Assembly (NCBI GenBank): GCA_016793465.1
Contig: JAEUJW010000017.1
Location: 1-64,000, forward strand
Origin: Myxococcales bacterium
Lineage (GTDB): Bacteria; Myxococcota; Polyangia; Nannocystales; Nannocystaceae
Length of the DNA stretch: 64,000 nt
Direction of reading: 5' to 3'
Below the pieces are notes generated by a model that saw only the letters and a list, made by a program, of their open reading frames with translations, was not told the DNA's origin and made no database searches. Below are positions 25,217 to 32,867 of the stretch, piece by piece (the stretch's first letter is position 1; the number at the start of each line of letters is the position of its first letter). A program made the position numbers and the translations under genes.

Positions 25217-27529
25217 TCAGCGGGCGTCGCGGAGCGTGAGGGCGATCGCCGGCGGGCCGGGCGAGCGCGGGGCGAGGGTGTCGCGCGTGACGCTCGCGCG
25301 CAAGAGCTCGCGGTCGCCGGTGTGACGTCGCAGGCGCGCGCACTGCTCGCGCACGCGGGCCGCGGTCTGCGGGGCGCGCGGGGCGAGGGCGGGGTCGAGG
25401 CTGCAGATCGCGCCCTCGTAGTAGAGGTGGCAGCCGGCGGCGTCGTCGAGGTCGTGGTCGTGCGGCACCGGTTCGAAGCGGATCCGCGGGGCCTGGAGGG
25501 CCAGCGGCGAGCGGGCGGGGTCGAGGCAGCAGTCGAGGTCGGGCTCGTGCACGGGCTGGCGCGGCGGCACGTACCACAGGGTGCAGCCGGCGAGCCGCGG
25601 GTCGGCGAGGGCGGCGGCGAGGAGGCGGTGCTCGGCCTGGAAGGTGGTCTCGTGGCGCCAGGCGGGCAGGCTCTGCCAGGCGAGCAGGACGGCCAGGAGC
25701 GCGAGCGCGACGGCGGTGCGGGCCGGGGTGAAGCGGCGGGGGCGGGCGAGTCGGGTCGCGGCCGCGGCGGTGACGGCGAGCAGAGGGAACAGCAGCACGA
25801 AGTAGCGGGCGCCGGTCAGGCCGTCGGGCACCAGGCTGCGGCCGAGCGGGATGAACACGAGGACCAGGGTCGCGAGGATCGCCAGCAGCAGGCGGGCGTG
25901 GCGGCGCGCGGCGGCGAGGCCGAGCAGCACGAGCGCGAGGTAGGGGAGCGGCAGCCAGTGCGGCGGGGTGACGGCGACGGTCCAGAACTGGCTGAAGAAC
26001 TTCCTGGCGGTGTGCCACAGGGCGTGGGCGTCGGGGCCGGGGTGGTGCGAGGGCAGCACGATGTCGACGAACGCGTAGACGCCGAGGCCGGCGAGCGCGA
26101 GCAGGAAGGCGGCGGCGTCGCGGCGGCGGCGCGCGGGCGGGAGCCGCGGGGCGTGACCGGCGGCGAGCGGGCGCGGGGCGAGGGTGGTCCACAGCGGCAC
26201 GGCGGCGAGCTGCGGGAGGCAGTCGGCGCGGGTGAGCGCGGCGAGGGCGGCGAGCGTCACGGCGAGCAGGCGCGGGACGGGCGAGGGGTCGTCGGCGGTG
26301 CGCAGCCAGACGACCCAGGCGGCGAGCGCGAGGCAGCCGGCGAGCACGTGCTCGGCGCTCGAGGCGGCCATGCGCACGGGGACCGGCGCGAGGGCGACGA
26401 ACAGGCCGGCGAGCGCGGCGGCGGGGAGCGTGCCGCCGAGGCGGCGCACGAGCAGCACGGTCAGCGGGACGACGAGCGCGCCGGTGAGGCGCACGACGGC
26501 GAACGCGAGCTCGGCGGTCCACGGCAGGGCGGCGCGCACGGCCGCCTGGAGGACGGCGGCGCCGGGCCCGAAGCGCAGGTCGCCCCAGCCGGCGGGCGGG
26601 AGGAAGGCGCCGTACCAGTTGGCGGGGGCGGCGGCGACGGCGAGGCGCAGGCCGAGGCCGAGGCCGAACAGGCCGGCGGCGAGCAGCCACCAGGCGCGCT
26701 CGCCGTGGGCGTCCGGGCCGGGCTCAGGGGCGGGCGGGCTGTCTGAAGGGACAGGTCGAGGCGCGGGGTCGGCGGCGGGGGGCGGGCTGTCTGAAGGGAC
26801 AGGTCGGAGCGCGGGGTCGGCGGCGGGTGGCGGGCTGTCCGTGGGTGCGGGTGACGGGCTGTCTGAAGGGACAGGTCGGAGCGCGGGGTCGGCGGCGGGG
26901 GGCGGGCTGACCGGAGGGACAGGCGAGACTTGGCTGTCCCTCCGGACAGGTCGGAGCGCGGGGTCGGCGGCGGGGGGCGGGCTGTCCGGGCGGACAGGTG
27001 ACGTGTCCTTCGGGGCAGGTCGTCGGCGGAGCGCGAGGGCGCCGAGCACGAGCGCGAGCGCGGCGAGCGCGGCGGTGACCGTGCGCGGGTCGGCGATGCG
27101 GGCGAGCTCGGGGGTCCAGCCGGCGGACTGCGGGGCGACGACGGCGAGCGGGTGGTCCTCGGCGACGAACGCGGCGAGGGCGGCGTGGGCCTCGGGGCAG
27201 TCGGCGGCGAGCTCTGGGGCGGCCTCGAGGGCGAGGGCGGGGCCGCTGCGGGTGGCGCCGACGAGGCAGGCGCGGGGGGCGACGCGGGCGGTGTGCACGC
27301 GGTCGCCGCTGCGCAGGGTGACGGTGGTGCGGAACGAGTCGGTGGAGATCGGTCCGGGGCCGCACGCGCCGCCCGCGGCGCGCACGCGGGCGACCAGGTC
27401 CATGGCCTCCTGGCGGCGCAGGGCGACGGCGCAGTCGGCGGTGAAGTCGGCGCGGGCGGGGCGCGCGAGGGCGGAGAGCAGGAGCACGACGCCGACCGCG
27501 GGCAGGCACGGGCGGCGGCGGGCGGGCAT
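25217..27529 (-). CDS. GT-C glycosyltransferase-like membrane protein with 16-residue repeats
   Basis: This membrane protein of 770 aa begins with a signal-like segment MPARRRPCLPAVGVVLLLSA. A periplasmic-type domain (about 28-150) and one helix near 152-168 follow. Residues 170-270 hold a Pro/Asp-rich linker of 16-residue repeats (SPPPAADPALRPVPSD). After it come eight to ten helices arranged as in the PMT/ArnT GT-C family, with a WGDLRFGPG motif in the first extracytoplasmic loop and RLTGALVVPLTVLLVRRLGG. It probably transfers a sugar from a polyprenyl carrier, but the catalytic Asp cannot be fixed by eye. A TAGACA box ends 6 nt before the ATG. Confidence 0.7.
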   Translation of the reverse strand: MPARRRPCLPAVGVVLLLSALARPARADFTADCAVALRRQEAMDLVARVRAAGGACGPGPISTDSFRTTVTLRSGDRVHTARVAPRACLVGATRSGPALALEAAPELAADCPEAHAALAAFVAEDHPLAVVAPQSAGWTPELARIADPRTVTAALAALALVLGALALRRRPAPKDTSPVRPDSPPPAADPALRPVRRDSQVSPVPPVSPPPAADPALRPVPSDSPSPAPTDSPPPAADPALRPVPSDSPPPAADPAPRPVPSDSPPAPEPGPDAHGERAWWLLAAGLFGLGLGLRLAVAAAPANWYGAFLPPAGWGDLRFGPGAAVLQAAVRAALPWTAELAFAVVRLTGALVVPLTVLLVRRLGGTLPAAALAGLFVALAPVPVRMAASSAEHVLAGCLALAAWVVWLRTADDPSPVPRLLAVTLAALAALTRADCLPQLAAVPLWTTLAPRPLAAGHAPRLPPARRRRDAAAFLLALAGLGVYAFVDIVLPSHHPGPDAHALWHTARKFFSQFWTVAVTPPHWLPLPYLALVLLGLAAARRHARLLLAILATLVLVFIPLGRSLVPDGLTGARYFVLLFPLLAVTAAAATRLARPRRFTPARTAVALALLAVLLAWQSLPAWRHETTFQAEHRLLAAALADPRLAGCTLWYVPPRQPVHEPDLDCCLDPARSPLALQAPRIRFEPVPHDHDLDDAAGCHLYYEGAICSLDPALAPRAPQTAARVREQCARLRRHTGDRELLRASVTRDTLAPRSPGPPAIALTLRDAR
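26739..26997 (-). repeat. 48-bp coding repeats each carrying a CTGTC...GACAG dyad
   Basis: The linker of the membrane glycosyltransferase-like gene is built from units of about 48 bp (16 codons). Dyads of the form CTGTC-N6-GACAG lie at 26739-26754, 26787-26802 and 26859-26874. Perfect 6-bp arm versions lie at 26934-26949 and 26982-26997, and a degenerate copy near 26907. Confidence 0.8.
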
Positions 27530-27656
27530 GGGCGATGTCTATCACCGCGGCGGGGGCCAGCGAAGCTCGATCGCGGGCGCGGCGACCGGCCCGCCGCGGA
27601 CCACGCGACGGTGATGCGGACGCGGCGCGCGGGGTGCGGGCGGGTGGTCGGGTTGA

Positions 27657-27662
27657 TAGGCT
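27657..27662 (+). promoter_or_regulatory. -10-like TAGGCT with extended TG, leaderless spacing
   Basis: TAGGCT, preceded by TGA, ends 7 nt before the ATG at 27670. This decides the start of the hypothetical gene there. Confidence 0.5.
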
Positions 27663-27669
27663 CGGGCGA

Positions 27670-28335
27670 ATGGACCGCGGGCTGCGGGAGGTCGTCCGGA
27701 TGGGGGCGGACGAGGGGTTCGCGGCGGCGCTCCGCGGGCTGGCGGCGTCGGGGCGGGCGCGGCACGCGTGGGGGCACGCGGGCTCGGAGGTCGAGCAGGG
27801 GCTCGAGGTGTGGCTGGTGAAGATCGCCGGGTACGGGCGGGCCGTGTACGTGCGGGCGGCGGCGGCCGCCGCTCGCTGGGCCCATCCGACGGTGCTGGCG
27901 CGGGCGGGCGAGGAGGCGGTCGCGGCCGGGCTCGGCGAGGAGGCGCCGGTGCCCGGCGGCGAGTGTGAGGGCGTGAAGCTGCGGCGGGTCGAGGCGTGGC
28001 TGGCCGAGCCGTCGACCGAGCGTCGGGCGGCGGTGCAGGCGGTGCTCGATCCGTCGCGGCGGCTCACCGTGTGGGACCTCGAGATCGAGGCGGGCGGCGA
28101 GTTCGCGTGGTGGTGGTTCTTCGCGGCCGCGGAGCTGTGCGCGCAGGCGGTGGTCCGCGACGAGCTGGCGGGGGACGACGACGACGCGGGCGCGGAGCGC
28201 TGGACGGCCCCGTGCTGCGCGGGGCGGGCCGTGCTGGCGGCCTTCAAGGCGGCGCGCTCGCGCGAGGTGGAGGAGGACGTCGAGGTGGCGGCGCTCGGCC
28301 GGGCGATCGCGGCGGCGTTCGCCGCGGAGGCGTGA
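27670..28335 (+). CDS. Hypothetical protein, 221 aa (helical, immunity-like composition)
   Basis: I do not recognise this protein. It is 221 aa, almost entirely helical, cytoplasmic, with no signal peptide. It contains repeated Trp-rich helices (VEQGLEVWLVKIAGYGRAVY, EFAWWWFFAAAELCAQAV) and an acidic DDDDAGAE segment. The ATG at 27670 directly follows a TAGGCT box. The gene is divergent from the membrane glycosyltransferase-like gene and is followed by imperfect GC-rich tandem repeats. Confidence 0.65.
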   Translation: MDRGLREVVRMGADEGFAAALRGLAASGRARHAWGHAGSEVEQGLEVWLVKIAGYGRAVYVRAAAAAARWAHPTVLARAGEEAVAAGLGEEAPVPGGECEGVKLRRVEAWLAEPSTERRAAVQAVLDPSRRLTVWDLEIEAGGEFAWWWFFAAAELCAQAVVRDELAGDDDDAGAERWTAPCCAGRAVLAAFKAARSREVEEDVEVAALGRAIAAAFAAEA

Positions 28336-28739
28336 GCGGCGAGCGCGTCCCTGGCGGCGCGCTCGCTCGGGGCGAGTCGTGGTGCGGTCCTGGTGGTGCG
28401 CGCTCGGGGCGAGCCGTGGTGCGGCGCGGGGGGCGGTGGTGGTGCGCGCTCGGGGCGAGTCGTGGTGCGGGGCTCGTCGGCGCGGGGGTCCCTGGTGGCG
28501 CGCGCTCGGGGGCCGGCGATGCTGCGGACGTGAGGGCGGCGTGGACCTCGGTCGGCGAGTGGTCGTCGAGCGGTGCGTGCGCTGGTGGACCGGGGTTCGT
28601 TGGTCTCGCGTGGAGGACGGGGATGTCCGAGGGGGCAGGTCGCGCGGGTCCCGCAATTTGCCCGCCTGAGGGGCGTGGTCGGCCGGAGCCGCGGGTTGCG
28701 GCGGGGCGGAGGAGTCGTGCATGCGCGGGCGGGCGATCC
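28336..28739. repeat. Gene-free stretch with degenerate GC-rich tandem repeats
   Basis: There is no credible gene. The core GCTCGGGGCGAG occurs at 28365, 28402 and 28448, with a partial fourth copy at 28504. Each full copy is followed by a segment ending GTGGTGCGG, with spacings of about 37, 46 and 56 bp. The repeats begin just after the stop of the gene at 27670-28335, a position like that of the other post-gene repeats in this window. The rest, 28520-28739, shows nothing further. Confidence 0.65.
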
Positions 28740-29765
28740 ATGCATGGTGCGGAGGTGCGGCGCGCGTCCTCCGGGGTCTTCACACTGATAATTTCGCTGG
28801 TTGCCCTGACGGCTTGTCGGGCGGCGGGGGAGTCGGCGGCGCCGGAGGGGGAGGCGCCGTGTCGGGCGGTGGAGTCGCCGACCGACGAGGTGAAGGCGGG
28901 GGTGACGGGGCCGCTGCACACGCTCAACCGTCAGTTCCTCGCGGCGCACGCGCGGGCGCGGGCGGCCGAGTGCGGGCGGCTGATGCGGGACGGGCTGGTG
29001 ATCCGTTACACGTTCGGCGCGCTCGAGGCGCGCTGGCGGGGGCGGCCGCTCGGGGACAGGCCGATTATCAATGTGTTGCCGGCGGAGTTTCATCCGATCA
29101 AGGACGTGTCGCACGCGGTGTTCCTATCGGTGCTGCTGCTGCGCGAGCCGCCGTCGACGGAGACGACGCGGCACCTCGACGCGGCGGTGGCGGCGATCGA
29201 CGCTGCGGCGCGGGAGCTCGACGGCGAGGCCGGGCGGCGGATCCCGGCGGCGCTGCTGCCGGCGCAGCGGCGGCTCCTGGCGCGCACGCGGGCGCTGCTG
29301 GTGGGGCACCGCGAGCGGCCGCGGACGGCGGAGGACCTGCGGCGCTACGTCGAGGACGTGCGCGAGGACGTGAAGACCAACCTGCAGGCGGTCGCGGGGG
29401 CGGTGGTGCGTGGGCTGCACGCCGAGGTCACGCGGATCCGCGAGGCGGTGGCGCGCGAGGACCCGCGGGCGTGGGACGACGTCGTGGTCGTCGTCGCGGT
29501 CAGCCATCAGTCGCGGGCGCGCGAGATCTCGGTGCAGTACTTCGAACGGCTGCTGGGCGAGCCGGTCGGCGAGGGGGCGCGGGGCGAGCGGCGGCTGGTC
29601 GTCGCCGAGGGGCTGACGCGCGGGCCGGAGCAGCTCGAGCTGGTGGCGACGCACGCGGTCGACCGCGTCGGGGCGGCGGTGATCTTCGGCGAGGTCGACC
29701 GGCTGCAGCGCGACGCCATGGCCGAGGACGGCGGGGCGCTCGACGAGCTGCTGCCGCGGCCCTGA
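28740..29765 (+). CDS. Hypothetical lipoprotein, 341 aa
   Basis: The ATG at 28740 gives an N-terminus with hydrophobic core VFTLIISLVALTAC, a lipoprotein signal with lipobox LTAC. The mature protein is mostly helical and charged, with coiled-coil-prone stretches (HLDAAVAAIDAAARELDGEA, then RRYVEDVREDVKTNLQAVAG). A mixed alpha/beta end contains DDVVVVVAVSHQSRAREIS and a conserved-looking QYFERLLGEP. No family is recognised. In-frame codons upstream have repeat-derived composition, so I do not extend the start. Confidence 0.68.
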   Translation: MHGAEVRRASSGVFTLIISLVALTACRAAGESAAPEGEAPCRAVESPTDEVKAGVTGPLHTLNRQFLAAHARARAAECGRLMRDGLVIRYTFGALEARWRGRPLGDRPIINVLPAEFHPIKDVSHAVFLSVLLLREPPSTETTRHLDAAVAAIDAAARELDGEAGRRIPAALLPAQRRLLARTRALLVGHRERPRTAEDLRRYVEDVREDVKTNLQAVAGAVVRGLHAEVTRIREAVAREDPRAWDDVVVVVAVSHQSRAREISVQYFERLLGEPVGEGARGERRLVVAEGLTRGPEQLELVATHAVDRVGAAVIFGEVDRLQRDAMAEDGGALDELLPRP

Positions 29766-29873
29766 GGCGGGGCGAGCGACCGGGCGTGTGAATCGCGGGT
29801 GGAGTTCGGGAGCAGCCGCGGGGCGGCGGGCGGGCTTGACGGCGATCGTTCGGATCGCGTCTGATGCGAGGGG

Positions 29874-30173
29874 ATGAAGGTCTGGCTCGACGACGAACGA
29901 CCGGCGCCGCCGGGCTGGCACGCGGTGCGCTGGCCCGACGAGGCGATCGCGCTGCTGGCGGCCGGAGTGGTCGAGGCGATCAGCCTCGATCACGACCTGG
30001 GGGACGACGCGCGCGGCACCGGGTACGACGTGGTCGTGTGGATCGAGGAGGCGGTGGCGGTGCGCGGGTTCAAGGCGCCGACGATGGCGGTGCACTCGGC
30101 CAACTCGGCCGCGCGGGCGCGGATGGAGGCGGGCATCGCCAGCGTCGTGCGCCTCGCGCGGACCGACGCGTGA
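29874..30173 (+). CDS. Cyclic-phosphate-processing receiver-like domain protein
   Basis: This 99-aa single-domain protein begins MKVWLDDERPAPPGWHAVRW. That N-terminus, the later ISLDHDLGDD and the Asn/Ser pair in AVHSANSAARARM match the small receiver-like family proposed to process cyclic phosphate ends (cREC). These resemble CheY receivers, with the acidic pocket formed by Asp6, Asp7 and Asp41/Asp43. It probably acts alone in the cytoplasm. It is followed by repeated sequence and converges on COQ4. Confidence 0.83.
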   Translation: MKVWLDDERPAPPGWHAVRWPDEAIALLAAGVVEAISLDHDLGDDARGTGYDVVVWIEEAVAVRGFKAPTMAVHSANSAARARMEAGIASVVRLARTDA

Positions 30174-30186
30174 CCGGGCCGCGGGC

Positions 30187-30319
30187 GGACGGCTCGCGGT
30201 CCGGGGTGACGGGCCGCGTGAGGCTCGATCGGGCGGGTCCGTGTGAGGCTCGATCGGGCGGCGAGGGGGACGGCTCGCGGCCCGCGGGTGCCCGGGTCGC
30301 GTGAGGCTCGATCAGGCGG
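30187..30319. repeat. 82-bp imperfect direct repeat overlapping the end of the COQ4 gene
   Basis: The segment starting GGACGGCTCGCGG at 30187 recurs at 30269, and each copy leads to GTGAGGCTCGATC(G/A)GGCGG (from 30218 and 30301). An extra copy of the second half lies at 30243. The last copy includes the stop codon of the COQ4 gene. Confidence 0.75.
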
Positions 30320-31025
30320 CGAGCGGGGCGGCGGCGAGGTCGGGGGCGGGGGACGCGGCGGGCATGTCGGCCAGGCCGGCGGTGCGGACGTCGGCCGGCG
30401 TGACGCCGAAGTGGGCGCGGACCTGCTCGATGGGCCAGGTGAGCATGGCGTTCCAGTCGGCGCCGAACAGCGGGCCGTGGCGGCGGCCGAGCTGCCAGCC
30501 GCGGGTGATGGCCTCCATGTGACGGGGGCCCTCCTCGCGGTGGTAGAACAGGGTGCCGAGCATGCCGGCGGCGAGGATGACGTAGGCGAGCGGGCTCTGC
30601 AGCTGGGCCAGGGTGTAGGCCTGGAGGCCGAGCTCGCCGGCGACGTCGGTCTCGAAGCCGAGCACGGTGTGCCAGAGGTCGTGCGAGCGCTCCATGTGGA
30701 CCTTCACCGCGGCGATGTCGCTGCCGTCGCCCGCGTCGGAGTGGTAGAGGCCGTCGAGGTCGAAGCCGCGGCTGTCGAGGAAGCCGGCGTAGGCGCGGCC
30801 GAGGCTGCCCTCGGGCATCGCGCGCATCGCGGTCAGGCTGACGCGCAGCGGGGCGGGGCGGCGGGCCAGGAAGTCGACGACGACGGGGCGCTGCAGGAAG
30901 GCGCGCAGGCCCTCGGGGTTGGCGGTCTGGTCGGCGAGCTGGAGGACGAGGTCGACGCGCCGGGGGTCGCGGACGAGGCGGACGAAGTTGACGGCGAAGC
31001 GGAGGACGTGGAGCGGATTGTTCAT
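30312..31025 (-). CDS. COQ4-family protein
   Basis: This protein of 237 aa carries the COQ4 signature. The zinc motif HDxxHx11E is exact: His115, Asp116, His119 and Glu131 in SHDLWHTVLGFETDVAGE. The helical segments on either side match (GLDGLYHSDAGDG-like region, then GLQAYTLAQLQSP). Eukaryotic COQ4 organises or completes ubiquinone ring synthesis; bacterial members occur where menaquinone dominates and their role is less clear. It is divergent from a TetR gene with a palindrome between them, so it is a likely target of that regulator. Confidence 0.88.
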   Translation of the reverse strand: MNNPLHVLRFAVNFVRLVRDPRRVDLVLQLADQTANPEGLRAFLQRPVVVDFLARRPAPLRVSLTAMRAMPEGSLGRAYAGFLDSRGFDLDGLYHSDAGDGSDIAAVKVHMERSHDLWHTVLGFETDVAGELGLQAYTLAQLQSPLAYVILAAGMLGTLFYHREEGPRHMEAITRGWQLGRRHGPLFGADWNAMLTWPIEQVRAHFGVTPADVRTAGLADMPAASPAPDLAAAPLAA

Positions 31026-31049
31026 GGCGGTGAGTCCTTGGCAAAAAGA

Positions 31050-31063
31050 TGAGTCCGTGCTCA
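31050..31063. promoter_or_regulatory. Candidate TetR operator
   Basis: TGAGTCCGTGCTCA is a 14-bp imperfect palindrome (10 of 14 positions symmetric) lying between the divergent COQ4 and TetR genes, 25 bp from the COQ4 start. TetR regulators usually bind such sites to repress themselves and the neighbouring gene. Confidence 0.4.
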
Positions 31064-31087
31064 GATTTTGGCCACTCGCGTTTGCCC

Positions 31088-31735
31088 GTGAAGAAGACAG
31101 CCAAAAAAATGGCCGCCGGGGGGCGGCGGAGGCCGGTCCAGGGCCGATCGCAGGCGACCGTCGAGGCCCTGCTCGAGGCGGCGGCTCAGATTCTGGCGCG
31201 GCACGGCGCCGAGGCGGCGACGACGAATGCGATCGCCGAGCGGGCCGGGGTCAGCATCGGCTCGCTGTATCAGTACTTCGCCGACCGCGAGGCGCTGGTC
31301 GACGAGCTGACGGCGCGCCACATCGCGCAGATGCGGGCGGTCATGCTCGGCGTGCTGCAGGAGCCCGAGGCGCGGGCGATCCGCGAGCAGGCCGTGCGCA
31401 TCGTGCGGGCGATCCTCGCGGCGCACCGCGTCAACCCGCGGCTGCATCAGGCCCTGCATCAGCTGCTGCCGGTGCGGGGCATGTCGGCGATCGACCGCTT
31501 CGAGGCGCACATGGAGCAGGTCGTCGAGGCCCTGCTGGTCGCGCGCGAGGGGCTCACGCCGGCGACGGCGGAGCGCACCGCCGTGGTGCTGGTGCGGACC
31601 ATCGGCGGGCTGGTGCGCACCTCGCTGCGGCGCGACCCGGGGCGCTTCGAGGACCCGGCGGTCGAGCAGGCGCTGGCGCGGATGATCGTCGACTGCGTGA
31701 CCGCGGCGCGCGAGGGCGACGGCGCGGCGGAGTGA
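31088..31735 (+). CDS. TetR/AcrR family transcriptional regulator
   Basis: This is a DNA-binding repressor of 215 aa from the GTG at 31088. The TetR helix-turn-helix is clear: RSQATVEALLEAAAQILARH, TTNAIAERAGVSIGSLYQYF, then ADREALVDEL. The C-terminal part is the helical ligand and dimer domain, and the ligand is unknown. The frame is open to an ATG at 31049, but those 13 codons overlap the candidate operator and do not look like protein, so I prefer the GTG, whose product starts (M)KKTAKKMA. It is divergent from COQ4. Confidence 0.9.
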   Translation: MKKTAKKMAAGGRRRPVQGRSQATVEALLEAAAQILARHGAEAATTNAIAERAGVSIGSLYQYFADREALVDELTARHIAQMRAVMLGVLQEPEARAIREQAVRIVRAILAAHRVNPRLHQALHQLLPVRGMSAIDRFEAHMEQVVEALLVAREGLTPATAERTAVVLVRTIGGLVRTSLRRDPGRFEDPAVEQALARMIVDCVTAAREGDGAAE

Positions 31736-31780
31736 GCGGCGACGCTCGAGCTGCGGCGGTGGTGTGGGCCGCGGGGTGAC

Positions 31781-31800
31781 ACCTGGCCCGGGGGACAGGT
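31781..31800. terminator. Hairpin between convergent TetR and M28 peptidase genes
   Basis: ACCTGGCCC and GGGACAGGT form a stem of 5 bp, one mismatch and 3 bp around a 2-base centre. The hairpin ends on the stop codon of the peptidase gene. No U tract is present. Confidence 0.45.
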
Positions 31801-32867
31801 CAGGCGAGGGCGTGCTCGAGGGCGTGGACCAGCGCGGCGATGCTGGCGCGGCCGGACTCGTCGAGCGGTCTCCTGGCGGCCTGGGCGGCGAGGGCGTCGA
31901 GCTGGCGCAGGGCCGCGGCGGCGTGGGGCGAGTAGGGGGCGAGGGTGGCGGCGAGGCTGCGCAGGGTGGCGATGGTCGAGGCGTCGTCGCGGGTGTTCTT
32001 CAATTGGACCGGGGCCTTGTCGCTGGTGCGCAGGCGCGCGGTCAGGCGGGTCAGGTACTCGGCGGTGGCGACGATCTTTGTTAAATCGAGGCGGTCGGGG
32101 GTGTCGGTGGGCTGGTGGTAGTGCTGCCAGCGGCCGCAGGTGAGGAACAGGACCGGCACGCCGGCGCTGCGGAAGGCGTGGTAGTCGCTGAGCGGGGGCA
32201 GCACGTCGAGGTCGACGCGGCGGGGGTGCACGCCGCGCGGGGCGGCGGCGGCGTCGACGTGGGCGGCGGTGCCGGGGCTGAGCTCGGCGCCGAGCACGAA
32301 CAGCGAGTTGCGGATCTCGTCGGGCAGGCCGGCGGGGCCGATCGCGTGGCCGCACAGGTCCATGCAGATCATCATGTCGACGCCCGCGAGCGGGGCGGTC
32401 GGGTGGGCCGCGTGGTACATCGAGCCCATGGTGCTGTGGAGGAAGTGCGGCTGCTCCTCGCCGTCGTAGGCGGCGAAGATGACGCGGCGGCCGTCGGCGG
32501 GGCCGGCCGCGAGGCTGCGCGCGACCTCGACGAGGATGGCGACGGCGGCGGCGTTGTCGTCGGCGCCCCAGAAGGCCTGGCCGTGCGGCAGCTTGCCGAG
32601 GTGGTCGTAGTGGGCGGCGACGATGATGGTGCGCGCGGCGAGCGGGCCGCGGCCGGGCAGCTCGCCGAGCACGTTGGCGCCGCAGCGGGGCACGGGCTGC
32701 AGGTAGCCGTCGGTGCCGCCGGGCTGCAGGCCGGCGGCGCGGAACTCGTCGACGATGCGGTGGCGGGCGGCGATGCCCTCGGGGCTGTCGGGCAGGCGAC
32801 CGGCGCACACCGGCGAGCACAGGAAGCGGACGAGGTCGTCGACGCGGGCGCGGGCGGTGGCGGTCAT
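31800..32867 (-). CDS. M28 family zinc peptidase
   Basis: This aminopeptidase-like metalloprotease of 355 aa has the two-zinc set of M28: His86 and Asp88 in AAHYDHLG, Asp103 in WGADDNAAA, Glu137/Glu138 in YDGEEQ, Asp in CMDLCGHAI, and a late His in the YHQPTDTPDRLD region. There is no signal peptide, so it appears cytoplasmic, which is unusual for the family. It is the last gene of a coupled trio: its ATG overlaps the stop of the carotenoid oxygenase gene by 4 nt. It may process a small amide or peptide in the same pathway. Confidence 0.88.
   Translation of the reverse strand: MTATARARVDDLVRFLCSPVCAGRLPDSPEGIAARHRIVDEFRAAGLQPGGTDGYLQPVPRCGANVLGELPGRGPLAARTIIVAAHYDHLGKLPHGQAFWGADDNAAAVAILVEVARSLAAGPADGRRVIFAAYDGEEQPHFLHSTMGSMYHAAHPTAPLAGVDMMICMDLCGHAIGPAGLPDEIRNSLFVLGAELSPGTAAHVDAAAAPRGVHPRRVDLDVLPPLSDYHAFRSAGVPVLFLTCGRWQHYHQPTDTPDRLDLTKIVATAEYLTRLTARLRTSDKAPVQLKNTRDDASTIATLRSLAATLAPYSPHAAAALRQLDALAAQAARRPLDESGRASIAALVHALEHALA

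Noticed and set aside
31049..31087. Upstream ATG start for the TetR gene
   Set aside because: The added residues do not look like a TetR N-terminus, and they overlap the palindrome proposed as the operator.
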